A program made the position numbers and the translations under genes. This document shows positions 54,420 to 63,928 of a stretch of DNA of 64,000 bases, in pieces. The notes beneath the pieces were generated by a model. It searched no databases. It had not been told where the DNA came from and saw only the letters and a list, made by a program, of their open reading frames with translations. How positions within the stretch are numbered: the stretch's first letter is position 1; every line of letters starts with the position of its first letter. Source of the stretch: an uncultured Paracoccaceae bacterium (GTDB taxonomy: Bacteria > Pseudomonadota > Alphaproteobacteria > Rhodobacterales > Rhodobacteraceae); contig CANMPK010000001.1 in the NCBI GenBank assembly GCA_947499725.1, positions 1,178,001-1,242,000 on the forward strand, read 5' to 3'.

Positions 54420-55715
54420 TCAATCCGCGAACGGGTCAGTGACCAGAATCGTGTCGTCACGCTCTGGCGAAGTTGACAGCAGTGCCACAGGGCATTCGAT
54501 CAGCTCTTCCACGCGTTTCACGTATTTGATCGCATTGGCTGGCAGATCGTTCCAGCTGCGCGCACCTTCGGTGGATTCGCTCCAGCCCGGCATTTCTTCG
54601 TAGATCGGCGTGCAGCGCGCTTGCTGCTCTGCCGCGGTTGGCAGGTAATCCAAACGCTCGCCGTCCAGCTCATAGCCGATGCAGATCTTCAGAGTTTCAA
54701 ACCCATCCAGAACATCCAGCTTGGTCAGGGAAATCCCTGTGATGCCGGACGTCGCGCAGGTTTGGCGCACCAGACACGCATCAAACCAACCACAGCGGCG
54801 CTTACGGCCTGTTGTGGTACCAAATTCGTGGCCACGTGTGCCAAGACGGTTGCCATCTTCGTCGTCCAGCTCTGTTGGGAACGGGCCTTCGCCAACGCGT
54901 GTTGTATAGGCTTTCACGATGCCAAGCACGTAGTCGATAGAGCCCGGGCCAACGCCAACACCTGTCGCGGCTTGGCCAGCGATCACGTTGGAAGATGTCA
55001 CAAACGGATAAGTACCGAAATCGATATCCAGCAGCGCGCCTTGAGCGCCTTCAAACAAGATACGTTTGCCGGCTTTGCGCTTTTCCGCCAGAACTTTCCA
55101 GACTGGGGCGGCATAAGGGAGGATGCTTGCCGCAACCTCCTTTAGCTTTGTGATCAAAGCGTCGCGATCAACAGGCTCGATGCCCAAGCCTTTGCGCAGC
55201 GGATCATGGTGCTGCAAAGCGCGGTCTACGCGGGCTTCCAAAGTGGCTTCGTCAGCCAAATCAGCCACGCGCACCGCACGGCGACCCACTTTATCTTCGT
55301 ATGCTGGGCCAATGCCGCGACCGGTTGTGCCGATCTTGGTGCCCTTGCTGGCCGCTTCTTCACGCGCACGATCCAGCTCGCCGTGGATTGGCAGGATCAG
55401 CGGCGTGTTTTCCGCGATCATCAATGTTTCAGGAGAGATATCCACGCCCTGCTCGCGCACGGTCGCGATCTCATTCATCAGATGCCAAGGATCCAGAACA
55501 ACACCGTTGCCGATGACAGACAGTTTTCCGCCACGCACAACGCCGGAAGGCAGCGCGTGCAACTTGTAAACCTTGCTATCAATCACGAGGGTATGGCCCG
55601 CGTTGTGGCCCCCTTGGAAGCGTGCAATGACGTCTGCGCGTTCGCTCAGCCAGTCTACGATCTTACCTTTACCCTCATCGCCCCACTGGGCGCCGACGAC
55701 AACAACATTGGCCAT
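54420..55715 (-). CDS. purA: Adenylosuccinate synthetase
   Basis: 431 residues, standard length. Joins IMP and aspartate with GTP in AMP synthesis. Seen: [21 protein letters not shown] with the GDEGKGK P-loop, GGHNAGHT, the [14 protein letters not shown] loop, [23 protein letters not shown], and LTKLDVLDG. All catalytic landmarks are intact. The ATG is at 55715, with a short upstream region before the divergent small membrane-protein gene. A DUF2842 gene follows after 4 bp. Confidence 0.98.
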   Translation of the reverse strand: MANVVVVGAQWGDEGKGKIVDWLSERADVIARFQGGHNAGHTLVIDSKVYKLHALPSGVVRGGKLSVIGNGVVLDPWHLMNEIATVREQGVDISPETLMIAENTPLILPIHGELDRAREEAASKGTKIGTTGRGIGPAYEDKVGRRAVRVADLADEATLEARVDRALQHHDPLRKGLGIEPVDRDALITKLKEVAASILPYAAPVWKVLAEKRKAGKRILFEGAQGALLDIDFGTYPFVTSSNVIAGQAATGVGVGPGSIDYVLGIVKAYTTRVGEGPFPTELDDEDGNRLGTRGHEFGTTTGRKRRCGWFDACLVRQTCATSGITGISLTKLDVLDGFETLKICIGYELDGERLDYLPTAAEQQARCTPIYEEMPGWSESTEGARSWNDLPANAIKYVKRVEELIECPVALLSTSPERDDTILVTDPFAD

Positions 55716-55892
55716 GTTCGGTCCTTAAATCAGAGTTCAAACCCGCGCCCTTTTAACGACAGGTGCAGCCCTGTGAAACCGCTAAATGTGCAAATGCGAC
55801 ATGAAATCTGGGGAAAACTCTGCATTTTGCCCTGAAAGACTGGACAGCACTGCCCATTTTACGCAAATGCTAAAGAAAAGATGGGGGACCGG

Positions 55893-56288
55893 ATGGGCTA
55901 TTTCCTACGTTGGATTTTCGCCTTTCTGCTATTGGCAGTCACATTTAATCCGACGGACTATAACTATGTCCGCTGGAGCATGGCGCATTACAGTACCGAA
56001 TTACCAGTCACAGTTCTGATGGGGCTGATCCTGTTGATTGGCTATATCATTTACCTACGCGCCACCCTGCGTTCGATTGGCGGCTTTGGCATGTTCCTGA
56101 TCCTTGCTGTCGTCGCAGCGCTCATGTGGGTCTTATATGATTGGGGCGTTCTCAGCCTTGAAAACCGCAGCCTGAACACATGGCTCGGCATTTTCTCGCT
56201 CTCCTGTGTACTCGGAATTGGCCTAAGCTGGAGCCTCGTGCGCCGGCAGCTCTCCGGTCAAGCAGATATGGACGACGTGGACGAATAA
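55893..56288 (+). CDS. Conserved four-helix membrane protein (DUF6524-like)
   Basis: 131 residues from the ATG at 55893 (G-rich site upstream); an ATG at 55881 is also in frame. Four membrane helices (YFLRWIFAFLLLAVTFNPT; LPVTVLMGLILLIGYIIYLRATL; GMFLILAVVAALMWVLYDWG; TWLGIFSLSCVLGIGLSWSLVRRQ) and an acidic tail. It recurs in Rhodobacterales as a short inner-membrane protein. Function unknown. A G/C-rich hairpin follows at about 45 bp. Confidence 0.8.
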   Translation: MGYFLRWIFAFLLLAVTFNPTDYNYVRWSMAHYSTELPVTVLMGLILLIGYIIYLRATLRSIGGFGMFLILAVVAALMWVLYDWGVLSLENRSLNTWLGIFSLSCVLGIGLSWSLVRRQLSGQADMDDVDE

Positions 56289-56333
56289 GCGCCCTCTATA
56301 AGCTTCTTCTTGGCCCAAATACCTAAACGGGGG

Positions 56334-56354
56334 TTTGGGGGCCTGCCCCCCAAA
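56334..56354 (+). terminator. Terminator-like hairpin after the membrane-protein gene
   Basis: TTTGGGGG and CCCCCAAA form an 8-bp stem with a short loop, then AA. There is no T run, so the call is weaker. G/C-rich stems of this sort are common after genes in this group. Confidence 0.5.
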
Positions 56355-56468
56355 AATCAGCAAAAACCCATCCTCTGATCTGAACCGTTCGAATCCGCCT
56401 TGCCCTAGGGCGGAAAACTGCATAGATACCCGCTGAAGTTATCGAAGCTCTGCAAAGACAAGGCCATC

Positions 56469-56834
56469 ATGGAAAACGTCGTACTTATCATCCATCTTCT
56501 CTTGGCTCTCGCGCTGATCGGTATCGTGCTGATGCAACGATCTGAAGGTGGCGGCCTTGGCATGGGTGGCGGCGGCGGCAATGGCGCCGTGTCTGGCCGC
56601 TCTGCAGCGACCGCTTTGGGCAAGCTAACATGGATCATCGCAGCGGCGTTTATCTGTACCTCTATCGCTCTGACAGTGATCGCGGCGAAGAACGCAGGCG
56701 GCAACTCTGTGATCGATAGCTTGGGCACTGAACTGACACCGCCAACCAGCGAAACAGTTCCTGCGCCAGCGACAGATTCCCTGCTGCCACCGGCAGAAGG
56801 TGATGATGCGCCGCTGGTGCCACGCGCCGAATAA
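56469..56834 (+). CDS. secG: Preprotein translocase subunit SecG
   Basis: 121 residues. Accessory subunit of SecYEG. Two membrane helices (VVLIIHLLLALALIGIVLMQ and LTWIIAAAFICTSIALTVIA) flank the typical glycine-rich loop (SEGGGLGMGGGGGN-A-V-S-GRSAATALGK). The C-terminus is a proline/threonine-rich tail longer than in enterobacteria, as usual in alphaproteobacteria. It lies upstream of pyrG, an arrangement often seen in the class. Confidence 0.95.
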   Translation: MENVVLIIHLLLALALIGIVLMQRSEGGGLGMGGGGGNGAVSGRSAATALGKLTWIIAAAFICTSIALTVIAAKNAGGNSVIDSLGTELTPPTSETVPAPATDSLLPPAEGDDAPLVPRAE

Positions 56835-57058
56835 TTCCGCACATTCAGCAGCTCCAACCAAGGAGCATGCTACAATAGCTTGCGATAATCGGGCAGACCG
56901 CAACAGCATCTTGCGGTCATATTGCCAAACGTGAGCGAATCCTTTATATCTTGAGTCCCGTGATGCATCGGTAATTTCATTACCGCCGGTACTCGCATTC
57001 TTAGAATTTTTCGCCGTCCGAAAACGGCGTAACGGCAATCACGGGGGTCGCCAAACCT
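56835..57058 (+). promoter_or_regulatory. Structured leader between secG and pyrG
   Basis: 224 bp without a gene but with three short perfect hairpins in a row: GACCGCAA/TTGCGGTC (56896-56918, 7-base loop), CGGTAAT/ATTACCG (56969-56985, 3-base loop) and CGCCGT/ACGGCG (57012-57029). None has a T run directly after it. A G-rich ribosome site follows before pyrG. It may be a regulated 5' leader for pyrG, or hold the secG terminator plus a pyrG promoter. Confidence 0.4.
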
Positions 57059-58702
57059 ATGGCAAGGTTCATTTTCATTACGGGTGGTGTTGTGTCTTCG
57101 CTGGGCAAAGGTCTTGCTTCAGCTGCATTGGGCGCATTGCTGCAAGCGCGCGGCTATACGGTACGTTTGCGCAAGCTCGATCCGTATCTCAATGTTGACC
57201 CAGGCACGATGAGCCCATTTGAACACGGCGAGGTCTTCGTCACCGACGATGGCGCGGAAACCGATCTGGACCTTGGCCACTACGAGCGATTCACCGGCGT
57301 GCCAGCCCGTATGACTGATTCCGTGTCCTCTGGCCGTATCTATTCCAACGTTCTAGAGCGTGAGCGTCGTGGTGACTATCTGGGCAAAACCATTCAGGTT
57401 GTTCCCCATGTGACCAACGAAATCAAAGACTTCATTTCCATTGGGGAAGACGAAGTGGATTTCATGCTCTGTGAGATCGGCGGCACCGTGGGTGACATCG
57501 AAGGCCTGCCCTTCTTTGAAGCCATCCGTCAGTTCAGCCACGACAAACCACGTGGCGAATGTATCTTTATGCACCTGACACTGCTGCCATATCTGGCGGC
57601 CTCTGGCGAGCTGAAGACAAAACCGACACAGCACTCTGTGAAAGAATTGCAATCCATCGGCATAGCGCCGGATATTCTGGTGTGCCGTTCAGAGCAGCCT
57701 ATTCCTGAAAAGGAACGCGAGAAGATCGCGCTGTTCTGTAACGTGCGCAAAGAGGCGGTTGTGGCCGCTTATGATCTGAAATCCATCTACGAAGCGCCTT
57801 TGGCGTACCATCACGAAGGTTTGGATCAGGCGGTTCTGGATGCCTTTGGCATCGCCCCTGCCCCAAAACCAAAGCTGGATCGTTGGAACGACGTTCAAGA
57901 CCGTATCCACAACACAGATGGCGAAGTCTCTGTGGCGATTGTGGGCAAATACACGCAACTTGAGGATGCGTATAAGTCCATCAAAGAAGCGCTGGTCCAC
58001 GGCGGCATGCACAACCGCGTGCGTGTGAAAGTGAACTGGGTGGATGCGGAAACCTTTGATAAGGCAGATGCTGCGCCACATCTGGAAGGCTATGATGCGA
58101 TCCTCGTGCCAGGCGGCTTTGGCGAGCGTGGCACCGAAGGTAAGATCAAAGCTGCGCAATATGCGCGCGAGCATAAGATCCCATATCTGGGCATCTGCCT
58201 AGGCATGCAAATGGCCGTGATCGAAGCGGCGCGGAACGTCGCGGGTGTGTCTGATGCGGGGTCAGAAGAGTTTGACCATGAAGCAGGCAAAAAGCGTTTT
58301 GAGCCAGTGGTTTACCACCTGAAGGAATGGGTTCAGGGCAACGCCAAGGTGAAACGCAAAGCCGATGATGACAAAGGCGGCACCATGCGTTTGGGCGGCT
58401 ATAATGCGACTTTGGCCGAAGGGTCTAACGTGGCAAATGTCTATGGCACAACAGCCATCGAAGAGCGTCACCGTCACCGCTATGAGGTCGACATCAAATA
58501 CCGCGAACAGCTTGAAAAAGCCGGCCTGAAGTTCTCTGGTATGAGCCCAGATGGCGCACTGCCGGAAATCGTGGAATGGGAAGATCACCCTTGGTTCATC
58601 GGCGTTCAGTTCCACCCAGAACTGAAATCCAAACCGTTTGATCCGCATCCGCTGTTCAAAGACTTCATTCGCGCGGCGAAGGACAATTCTCGCCTCGTTT
58701 AA
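57059..58702 (+). CDS. pyrG: CTP synthase
   Basis: 547 residues, full length. Makes CTP from UTP, ATP and glutamine. Seen: the N-terminal synthetase domain opening [53 protein letters not shown], and [18 protein letters not shown]. The C-terminal glutaminase domain has the nucleophile in YLGICLGMQ and the His/Glu pair in QFHPELKS. All key residues are intact. Preceded by a structured leader and followed by a strong terminator. Confidence 0.98.
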   Translation: MARFIFITGGVVSSLGKGLASAALGALLQARGYTVRLRKLDPYLNVDPGTMSPFEHGEVFVTDDGAETDLDLGHYERFTGVPARMTDSVSSGRIYSNVLERERRGDYLGKTIQVVPHVTNEIKDFISIGEDEVDFMLCEIGGTVGDIEGLPFFEAIRQFSHDKPRGECIFMHLTLLPYLAASGELKTKPTQHSVKELQSIGIAPDILVCRSEQPIPEKEREKIALFCNVRKEAVVAAYDLKSIYEAPLAYHHEGLDQAVLDAFGIAPAPKPKLDRWNDVQDRIHNTDGEVSVAIVGKYTQLEDAYKSIKEALVHGGMHNRVRVKVNWVDAETFDKADAAPHLEGYDAILVPGGFGERGTEGKIKAAQYAREHKIPYLGICLGMQMAVIEAARNVAGVSDAGSEEFDHEAGKKRFEPVVYHLKEWVQGNAKVKRKADDDKGGTMRLGGYNATLAEGSNVANVYGTTAIEERHRHRYEVDIKYREQLEKAGLKFSGMSPDGALPEIVEWEDHPWFIGVQFHPELKSKPFDPHPLFKDFIRAAKDNSRLV

Positions 58703-58724
58703 GAAGTTGCTAAGACTTTCTTGC

Positions 58725-58760
58725 GAAAACGTCGCCATTGGCGGCGTTTTCTGCGTTTTT
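58725..58760 (+). terminator. Rho-independent terminator after pyrG
   Basis: A 12-bp stem (GAAAACGTCGCC, loop ATT, GGCGGCGTTTTC, one G-T pair) followed by TGCGTTTTT, about 20 bp past the pyrG stop. Confidence 0.88.
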
Positions 58761-58844
58761 AGGGGTGTTTCATAGATTTCCCCCCAGACACGTCCGCCTG
58801 TGCTATAGTCGCCCGATACTGCATGGCGCGACTGGGGAGGACAC

Positions 58845-59333
58845 ATGCACACACTTACTATTCGTCAGGCGGCTTCGTCTGACGCTGAATCACTTGCATC
58901 TATCGGATATGCCGCATGGACCCGCGGCATTGGGCAGGCCCTGCCAAAGACCACGCGTGGGCGGGTCTCGGTTGATCAATTCGCAGCCTTCGTCAAAGCA
59001 CAGCCTGAAAATGTTCTGCTTGTCGAAGATGACGCTGGTCCGCTCGGCTATATTGCGGCCGCTGATGGTGAAAACACAGTGACAGACCTTTGGGTCCATC
59101 AAGACCATGAAGGCAAAGGCATTGGATCTAAGCTCTTGAAAGATCTAGAAACCCTTTTGCAATCCCGCGGATTTGAAAGCACTTTTCTAGAGATCATGAC
59201 ATCCGACACACGGCTTTTAGGCTTATCGCGCAACCGTGGATACAAAGTGATAAGCAGCGGCATGCGCGTCGATCATATTCTGCAACTGCCGTTGCACAAA
59301 ACCCAACTTAAGAAACGCTTGATCCGCGCATAA
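58845..59333 (+). CDS. GNAT-family N-acetyltransferase
   Basis: 162 residues. GGGGAGGA lies just before the ATG. Seen: TIRQAASSDAESLASIGYAAW at the N-terminus, VLLVEDDAGPLGYIAA and TVTDLWVHQDHEGKGIGSKLLKDLETLLQSRG, the last carrying the acetyl-CoA-binding Q/RxxGxG/A motif, then LEIMTSDTRLLGLSRNRGYKV. A single GNAT domain of normal size. The acceptor (small molecule or protein) cannot be inferred. Stands alone. Confidence 0.9.
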   Translation: MHTLTIRQAASSDAESLASIGYAAWTRGIGQALPKTTRGRVSVDQFAAFVKAQPENVLLVEDDAGPLGYIAAADGENTVTDLWVHQDHEGKGIGSKLLKDLETLLQSRGFESTFLEIMTSDTRLLGLSRNRGYKVISSGMRVDHILQLPLHKTQLKKRLIRA

Positions 59334-59455
59334 GTCGCTTTGCGTGTATCGCCCAGAAAGAAAGACATCCTTGCGTTGTTTTTCCCCCCAGCTTTTCGTT
59401 GCGTTCAGTGCGGTCTTCTTACAGAATAAGCCAACGTCAAGAAGGGGTGATGACA

Positions 59456-59881
59456 ATGTGGGATGGATTGATCGCGCGGCTGCAAGGTAAGCCCAAACAA
59501 GCAACCCCTTTGCCAGAACCGGATGAGCAATTGGCGCTGGGTGCCCTGCTGGTGCGGATCGCGAAATCTGACCACGAATATCATGTGACAGAAATCGCTG
59601 AAATCGATGAAATCCTGTCTAAGACCTTTGAAATCAATGCCGTTGAAGCCGCAAAGATGCGTGCAACCTGCGAAAAGCTTGAGGCGCAAGCCCCTGGCAC
59701 CCCCGACTTTGGCCTCTTAATTCGCCAACACGTGGACTATGCGCACCGTTTGGAAATGATCCATGCCATGTGGAAGGTCATTTTGGCAGACGGTCGTGAC
59801 ACCCCTGAAGAAGACGCGGCGTTGCATGAAATTGAGAGTGTTCTGGGGATCAACCCGTCCGACAGCCCTGCTCCGCACTAG
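59456..59881 (+). CDS. TerB-family protein (first of a tandem pair)
   Basis: 141 residues from the ATG at 59456, eight bases after GAAGGGG; the ATG at 59450 is too close to that site. All-helical TerB/DjlA-like domain: LALGALLVRIAKSDHEYHVTEIAEIDEIL, RLEMIHAMWKVILADGRDTPEEDAALHEIESVLGI. The acidic D-G-x-x-x-x-E-E repeats resemble metal-binding turns of TerB. Family members sit in stress or envelope complexes; the specific role is unknown. A paralogue follows 72 bp downstream. Confidence 0.88.
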   Translation: MWDGLIARLQGKPKQATPLPEPDEQLALGALLVRIAKSDHEYHVTEIAEIDEILSKTFEINAVEAAKMRATCEKLEAQAPGTPDFGLLIRQHVDYAHRLEMIHAMWKVILADGRDTPEEDAALHEIESVLGINPSDSPAPH

Positions 59882-59953
59882 AGCGCGGTTTCCTGCTGAC
59901 AGGTGGCACCGCTTTGACTTGACCTTTGCGCGCCAAAGCCCGATCTAATTCTT

Positions 59954-60388
59954 ATGTTTGCTGATTTTCTAAAACGCCTGACGGCGCCCGAACCCGCCCC
60001 ATTGAATGACGATGACGCGCGCCTTGCGCTCAGCGCGCTATTGGTGCGCATTGCCCGTGCCGATGGCGACTATGCGCCAGAAGAAGTGGCGCGGATTGAT
60101 CGCATTATTGGTGCGCGCTATGGCCTAAGCCAAGCAGATGCCACGGCTTTGCGCCGCGAAGCTGAAACCTTGGAATCCGAAGCGCCAGACACCGTGCGCT
60201 TTACCCGCGCGATCAAAGATGCCGTCGCTTTTGAGGAACGCATCGGCGTGATCGAAGCCCTGTGGCAAGTGGTTTTAGCAGATGGCGCGCGGGATGCGGA
60301 AGAAGATGCCTTGGTGCGTCTGGTCTCCAGCCTATTGGGCATCAACGATCGCGACAGCGCCTTGGCGCGTCAAAGGGTGGCAAACTAA
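59954..60388 (+). CDS. TerB-family protein (second of a tandem pair)
   Basis: 144 residues. Same plan as the upstream gene: LALSALLVRIARADGDYAPEEVARIDRIIGARYG, RIGVIEALWQVVLADGARDAEEDALVRLVSSLLGI. The two share many positions, so they arose by duplication; the second keeps a fuller DGDYAPEE turn. No clear ribosome site at the ATG, so it may depend on translation of the first. A terminator overlaps its stop. Confidence 0.88.
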   Translation: MFADFLKRLTAPEPAPLNDDDARLALSALLVRIARADGDYAPEEVARIDRIIGARYGLSQADATALRREAETLESEAPDTVRFTRAIKDAVAFEERIGVIEALWQVVLADGARDAEEDALVRLVSSLLGINDRDSALARQRVAN

Positions 60389-60407
60389 GGGCGCTCGCGC
60401 CCTTTCC
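60387..60407 (+). terminator. Terminator after the TerB pair
   Basis: AAGGGCG, loop CTCG, CGCCCTT and then TCCC. The stem begins within the stop codon of the second TerB gene. The T run is short. Confidence 0.6.
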
Positions 60408-60566
60408 CTCCCAAACTTGAACGCTACGTTTTTGATCAATTGAAAGCTAATTGACAAATAGCGCACAAAAACTCCCCAAAACTGTCGATTTGTTCATTGC
60501 ATTTGCCCGACTTTTCCGACCAACTTGTCAGAAATTAAAAACTGACTAACGACGCGGGGACATATT

Positions 60567-61343
60567 GTGACGGACAAAACGCCGGTTCTTGAGATCAAAG
60601 GACTGCAAAAGTCCTATGGCGACCTTCATGTCATCAAAGGTGTCGATATTACTGCCCACAAGGGCGATGTGGTCTCGCTGATTGGCAGCTCTGGCTCGGG
60701 TAAATCCACGATTTTGCGCTGCTGTAACCTGCTGGAAGACAGCCAAGACGGCGAGATCCGTTTCAAAGGCGAGCCGATCCAATGGAAAGGCACGGGCGCG
60801 AACCGTAAGCCGGGCGATCCGAAACAAGTTCAGCGTATTCGCACCAATTTTTCCATGGTCTTTCAGCAGTTTAACCTGTGGTCCCACATGACCATCCTGC
60901 AAAATGTCATGGAAGCGCCGGTCACTGTATTGGGCCGCGACAAAGACGAAGTAGAAGAAAAAGCCCGCGGTTATCTGCACAAGGTAGGCATTGGCGACAA
61001 GTGCGATGTCTACCCTGCGCAATTGTCCGGCGGGCAACAGCAACGCGCCGCCATCGCGCGCGGGCTGTGCATGGAGCCGGAGGCGCTTTTGTTTGACGAG
61101 CCGACCTCTGCGCTTGACCCAGAATTGGAACAAGAAGTCATCAAAGTCATTAAATCACTCGCGGAAGAGGGGCGCACGATGTTGATCGTGACGCATGACA
61201 TGAAGATGGCCGCCGATATTTCAAGCCAAGTGGTGTTCTTGCACCAAGGCTTGATCGAAGAGCAAGGTGCCCCTGCCGATCTGTTTGGTGCGCCTAAGTC
61301 TGAACGGTTGAAGCAGTTTCTGTCTTCAACCGGAACAATCTAA
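60567..61343 (+). CDS. Polar amino-acid ABC transporter ATPase (HisP/GlnQ-like)
   Basis: 258 residues from a GTG with GGGGA seven bases upstream. Walker A IGSSGSGKST, Q-loop VFQQFNLWSHMTILQNVMEAPV, signature LSGGQQQRAAIARGL, Walker B ALLFDEPTSALDPEL, switch IVTHDMKMAA: all canonical for the HisP/GlnQ branch. It heads an operon with a binding protein and two permeases. The insert around GEPIQWKGTGANRKPGDPKQ is like that in HisP/OccP ATPases, which favours basic amino acids or opine-like substrates (inference). Confidence 0.95.
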   Translation: MTDKTPVLEIKGLQKSYGDLHVIKGVDITAHKGDVVSLIGSSGSGKSTILRCCNLLEDSQDGEIRFKGEPIQWKGTGANRKPGDPKQVQRIRTNFSMVFQQFNLWSHMTILQNVMEAPVTVLGRDKDEVEEKARGYLHKVGIGDKCDVYPAQLSGGQQQRAAIARGLCMEPEALLFDEPTSALDPELEQEVIKVIKSLAEEGRTMLIVTHDMKMAADISSQVVFLHQGLIEEQGAPADLFGAPKSERLKQFLSSTGTI

Positions 61344-61370
61344 TAAAAAAACACAACGGGAGTTAATAAA

Positions 61371-62090
61371 ATGAAGAAACTCGTACTAAGCACAGCGGCT
61401 TTGGCCCTGACAGCTGGTTTCGCAATGGCGGATGGCCATGGCGTTGTTCGTCTAGGGACAGAAGGCGCATATGAGCCTTGGAACTTCGTAAACGACGCTG
61501 GCGAAATCGACGGTTTTGAGCGCGATCTGGGTGACGAGCTGTGTGAACGCGCAGAGCTGACCTGTGAGTGGGTCAAGAATGACTGGGATTCCATCATTCC
61601 AAACCTCGTGTCCGGCAACTACGATGCGATCATCGCGGGCATGTCCATCACTGCAGAGCGTGAAGAAGTCATCGACTTCACACAGGGTTACACACCACCA
61701 GATCCATCCGCGTACCTGTCTTTGGACGCAGGTGTTGATCTGGAAGGCGGCATCATCGCAGCGCAGGCGTCCACTCTGCAAGCGGCATTCATCGCAGACC
61801 AAGGTTGGACTCTGATCGAATTCGCAACACCAGAAGAAACAGTCGCAGCGGTTCGCAACGGCGAAGCAGATGCGGTTCTGGCGGACTCTTCCTTCATCGA
61901 CACTGTGGTTGGCACAGACGGTCTGGTGAAACTAGAGCGCACCGAAGCGATCGGTGGCGGCGTTGGCATGGGTTTCCGTGAATCCGATGCAGAGCTGCGC
62001 GGCAAGTTCGACGCGGCGATCACATCCATGAAAGAAGACGGTTCTTTGAACGAGCTGATCGCAAAATGGCAGGTTTCCAGTCAGTGGTAA
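61371..62090 (+). CDS. Polar amino-acid ABC transporter binding protein
   Basis: 239 residues with a Sec signal peptide (KKLVLSTAALALTAGFAMA). The mature part is a family-3 solute-binding fold: VRLGTEGAYEPWNFVNDAGEIDGFERDLGDELCERAELTCEWV, the DSIIPNLVSGNYDAIIAGMSIT ligand loop and ERTEAIGGGVGMGFRESDAEL. GGGAGT lies upstream. Codon use is strongly biased, as for an abundant periplasmic protein. The two cysteines in the CERAELTC stretch could form a disulfide, as in HisJ/LAO. A strong hairpin follows its stop, before the permeases. Confidence 0.93.
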   Translation: MKKLVLSTAALALTAGFAMADGHGVVRLGTEGAYEPWNFVNDAGEIDGFERDLGDELCERAELTCEWVKNDWDSIIPNLVSGNYDAIIAGMSITAEREEVIDFTQGYTPPDPSAYLSLDAGVDLEGGIIAAQASTLQAAFIADQGWTLIEFATPEETVAAVRNGEADAVLADSSFIDTVVGTDGLVKLERTEAIGGGVGMGFRESDAELRGKFDAAITSMKEDGSLNELIAKWQVSSQW

Positions 62091-62127
62091 GCCTTACGGC
62101 GAACCAAGACGTCTAATCTGATCTATC

Positions 62128-62150
62128 GGAGCGCGCACTTTGCGCGCTCC
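62128..62150 (+). promoter_or_regulatory. Intercistronic hairpin after the binding-protein gene
   Basis: GGAGCGCGC, loop ACTTT, GCGCGCTCC: a perfect 9-bp stem with no T run, 38 bp past the stop. Same placement as the hairpin in the other ABC operon at 43900. Confidence 0.7.
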
Positions 62151-62175
62151 ACCTTCTGACTTTCAAAGGACCGCG

Positions 62176-63060
62176 ATGTTTTCCTATTGCACCGACCCGT
62201 CCACGCTAGACAATCTTGCATGGCTCAGCTGCTACCTCACCACGGGTAAGCATTCCGCCATGTATGTCTCTGTGTTTGTTGTGTTGCTGCTATTGGCAAT
62301 CACCGCGCCTATGGCGTTGCTGTTTGGCTTTGGGGCCGCAACGGCGTCGCGCTCGACCATCCTGCCCCTGCGCTGGCTGGGTCGCGCCTATACCAGCATC
62401 GTGCGCGGCGTGCCGGACATTGCGTTTTTCTTGTTTTTTGTCATTGCCTTAGACCAAGGCTTTGAATGGCTGCGCCATAAGGTGAAATGCCCAGATTGGG
62501 ACGAGCCGATCCGGCGCGGCGTGGATTTTGTGGTCTGTGATGCGGCCAAACTGCCGCTGGGCAATGCCCCGCAATGGGTGCATGAAACCTATGGCTTCTT
62601 CCTTGCGGTTCTGACCTTTGCCATCGTCTTTGGCGCCTTTGCAGCCAATGTGATGTATGGCGCGATGCAAACTGTGCCGCGTGCGCAGCTTGAAACGGCA
62701 GAGGCATATGGCATGACACGCCGCCAAACCTTCTGGCGCGTGCTGGTGCCGCAAATGTGGGTCTATGCCCTGCCCGGCCTGTCCAACCTGTGGATGGTGC
62801 TGATCAAAGCCACACCATTGCTGTTCCTGCTGGGCGTGGAAGACATCGTCTACTGGGCCCGCGAGCTTGGCGGCACACAGAACCCACGCTTCACCGATTA
62901 CCCGCATGGGGACTGGCGCATGTGGTACTTCCTCGCGCTGCTGGTGTTCTATTTGATGTTCACCAAAGTCTCTGAGGTCGTGCTGGACCGTATCATGAAA
63001 CGATTGACCAAAGGCCAAGCCACTATGGGTGGCGAAGCACAAAGAAAGGCTGCCGCATGA
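62176..63060 (+). CDS. Polar amino-acid ABC permease (HisQ-like)
   Basis: 294 residues from the ATG at 62176 (AAAGGA five bases upstream); the frame opens earlier at 62140. Membrane helices with the coupling loop QLETAEAYGMTRRQTFWRVLVPQMW typical of HisMQ permeases, and TSIVRGVPDIAFFLFF near the first helix pair. A loop at about 105-140 (with VKCPDWDEP and DFVVCDAAKLP) is longer than in enterobacterial HisQ. Its stop overlaps the next ATG (ATGA). Confidence 0.93.
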   Translation: MFSYCTDPSTLDNLAWLSCYLTTGKHSAMYVSVFVVLLLLAITAPMALLFGFGAATASRSTILPLRWLGRAYTSIVRGVPDIAFFLFFVIALDQGFEWLRHKVKCPDWDEPIRRGVDFVVCDAAKLPLGNAPQWVHETYGFFLAVLTFAIVFGAFAANVMYGAMQTVPRAQLETAEAYGMTRRQTFWRVLVPQMWVYALPGLSNLWMVLIKATPLLFLLGVEDIVYWARELGGTQNPRFTDYPHGDWRMWYFLALLVFYLMFTKVSEVVLDRIMKRLTKGQATMGGEAQRKAAA

Positions 63061-63863
63061 GCTGCTTGCAAACCATCAGCGACTACGCCTTTCGCTCTCT
63101 CGGCTATGGGGAACGTCTGTTGCCACGTGGCGATTTCACCCTGTGTCAGCAATTCACACTGATCGGCTCTGGCATGATCTGGAACGTATACTTTGGCGTT
63201 TTGGCCCTGCTGGCAGGCTTCTTTTTAGCCGTCACTTTGGCCGTAGGGAAATCCAGCGCCAACCCAATGGCGCGCAAACCTGCGGAATGGTTCATCTTTG
63301 TGTTCCGCGGCAGCCCGCTGTTTATCCAGTTCTTCTTTGGCTACTTCCTGTTCCTAAGCTTGAAGAGCGTTTCATCCGTGTTTGATCCCTTCACCTCGGC
63401 GGCGCTTGGCGCTTTGGTGGTGCTGTTTCTCAATACCTCTGCTTATACCGCCGAGATCTTCTATGGCGCGCTGCTGTCGATCCCGAAAGGCGATGTTGAG
63501 GCGGCGGATGCCTACGGTATGACCGGCTTTAAACGCTTCCGGCGTATCACCTTCCCGACCATGCTGCGCTTGGCTTGGCCGTCTTATACGAACGAGGCGA
63601 TTTTTCTCTTTCACGCGACGACCTTGGTGTTCTTCTCGGGCTTTCCGGCCCTGCGCCAAAAGGGCGATGCGTTGTATTACGCGAGCTATTTTGCGGATAA
63701 GACATTCAACCCCTTCGTGCCCTACCCCATCTTGGCGGGCTATTTCATCCTGCTGACTTTGGTGCTGATCGGTCTGTTTGGCGTGGCCAACCGCCGCTTG
63801 AATCGCCATATGCCACAGACGAAACTGCCGCGTATGAAGTTCCGCCTGAACCTGATCCGCTGA
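63057..63863 (+). CDS. Polar amino-acid ABC permease (HisM-like)
   Basis: 268 residues. Same family as the preceding gene, with FIFVFRGSPLFIQFFFGYFLF, the coupling loop KGDVEAADAYGMTGFKRFRRITFPTMLRLAWP and a basic C-terminal end. Starts inside the stop of the HisQ-like gene. Together the pair forms the channel of the importer. A glutamine amidotransferase gene follows after 65 bp, a neighbour that hints at uptake and metabolism of an amino acid or polyamine-type nitrogen source (inference). Confidence 0.93.
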   Translation: MSCLQTISDYAFRSLGYGERLLPRGDFTLCQQFTLIGSGMIWNVYFGVLALLAGFFLAVTLAVGKSSANPMARKPAEWFIFVFRGSPLFIQFFFGYFLFLSLKSVSSVFDPFTSAALGALVVLFLNTSAYTAEIFYGALLSIPKGDVEAADAYGMTGFKRFRRITFPTMLRLAWPSYTNEAIFLFHATTLVFFSGFPALRQKGDALYYASYFADKTFNPFVPYPILAGYFILLTLVLIGLFGVANRRLNRHMPQTKLPRMKFRLNLIR

Positions 63864-63928
63864 TCGCGCTGGCCTAAACGGCCCGCCTATGGCAAGAGGC
63901 GCGCAGCGGTTCATTTAAGAGGTACAGC

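Noticed and set aside
56387-56396. GTTCGAATCC resembling a tRNA T-arm
   Set aside because: The flanks do not fold into a cloverleaf; no acceptor stem or anticodon arm at the right distances.
60432-60443. TTGATCAATTGA as an FNR-type site
   Set aside because: The half-sites do not keep the 6-base spacing; only chance palindromes are present.
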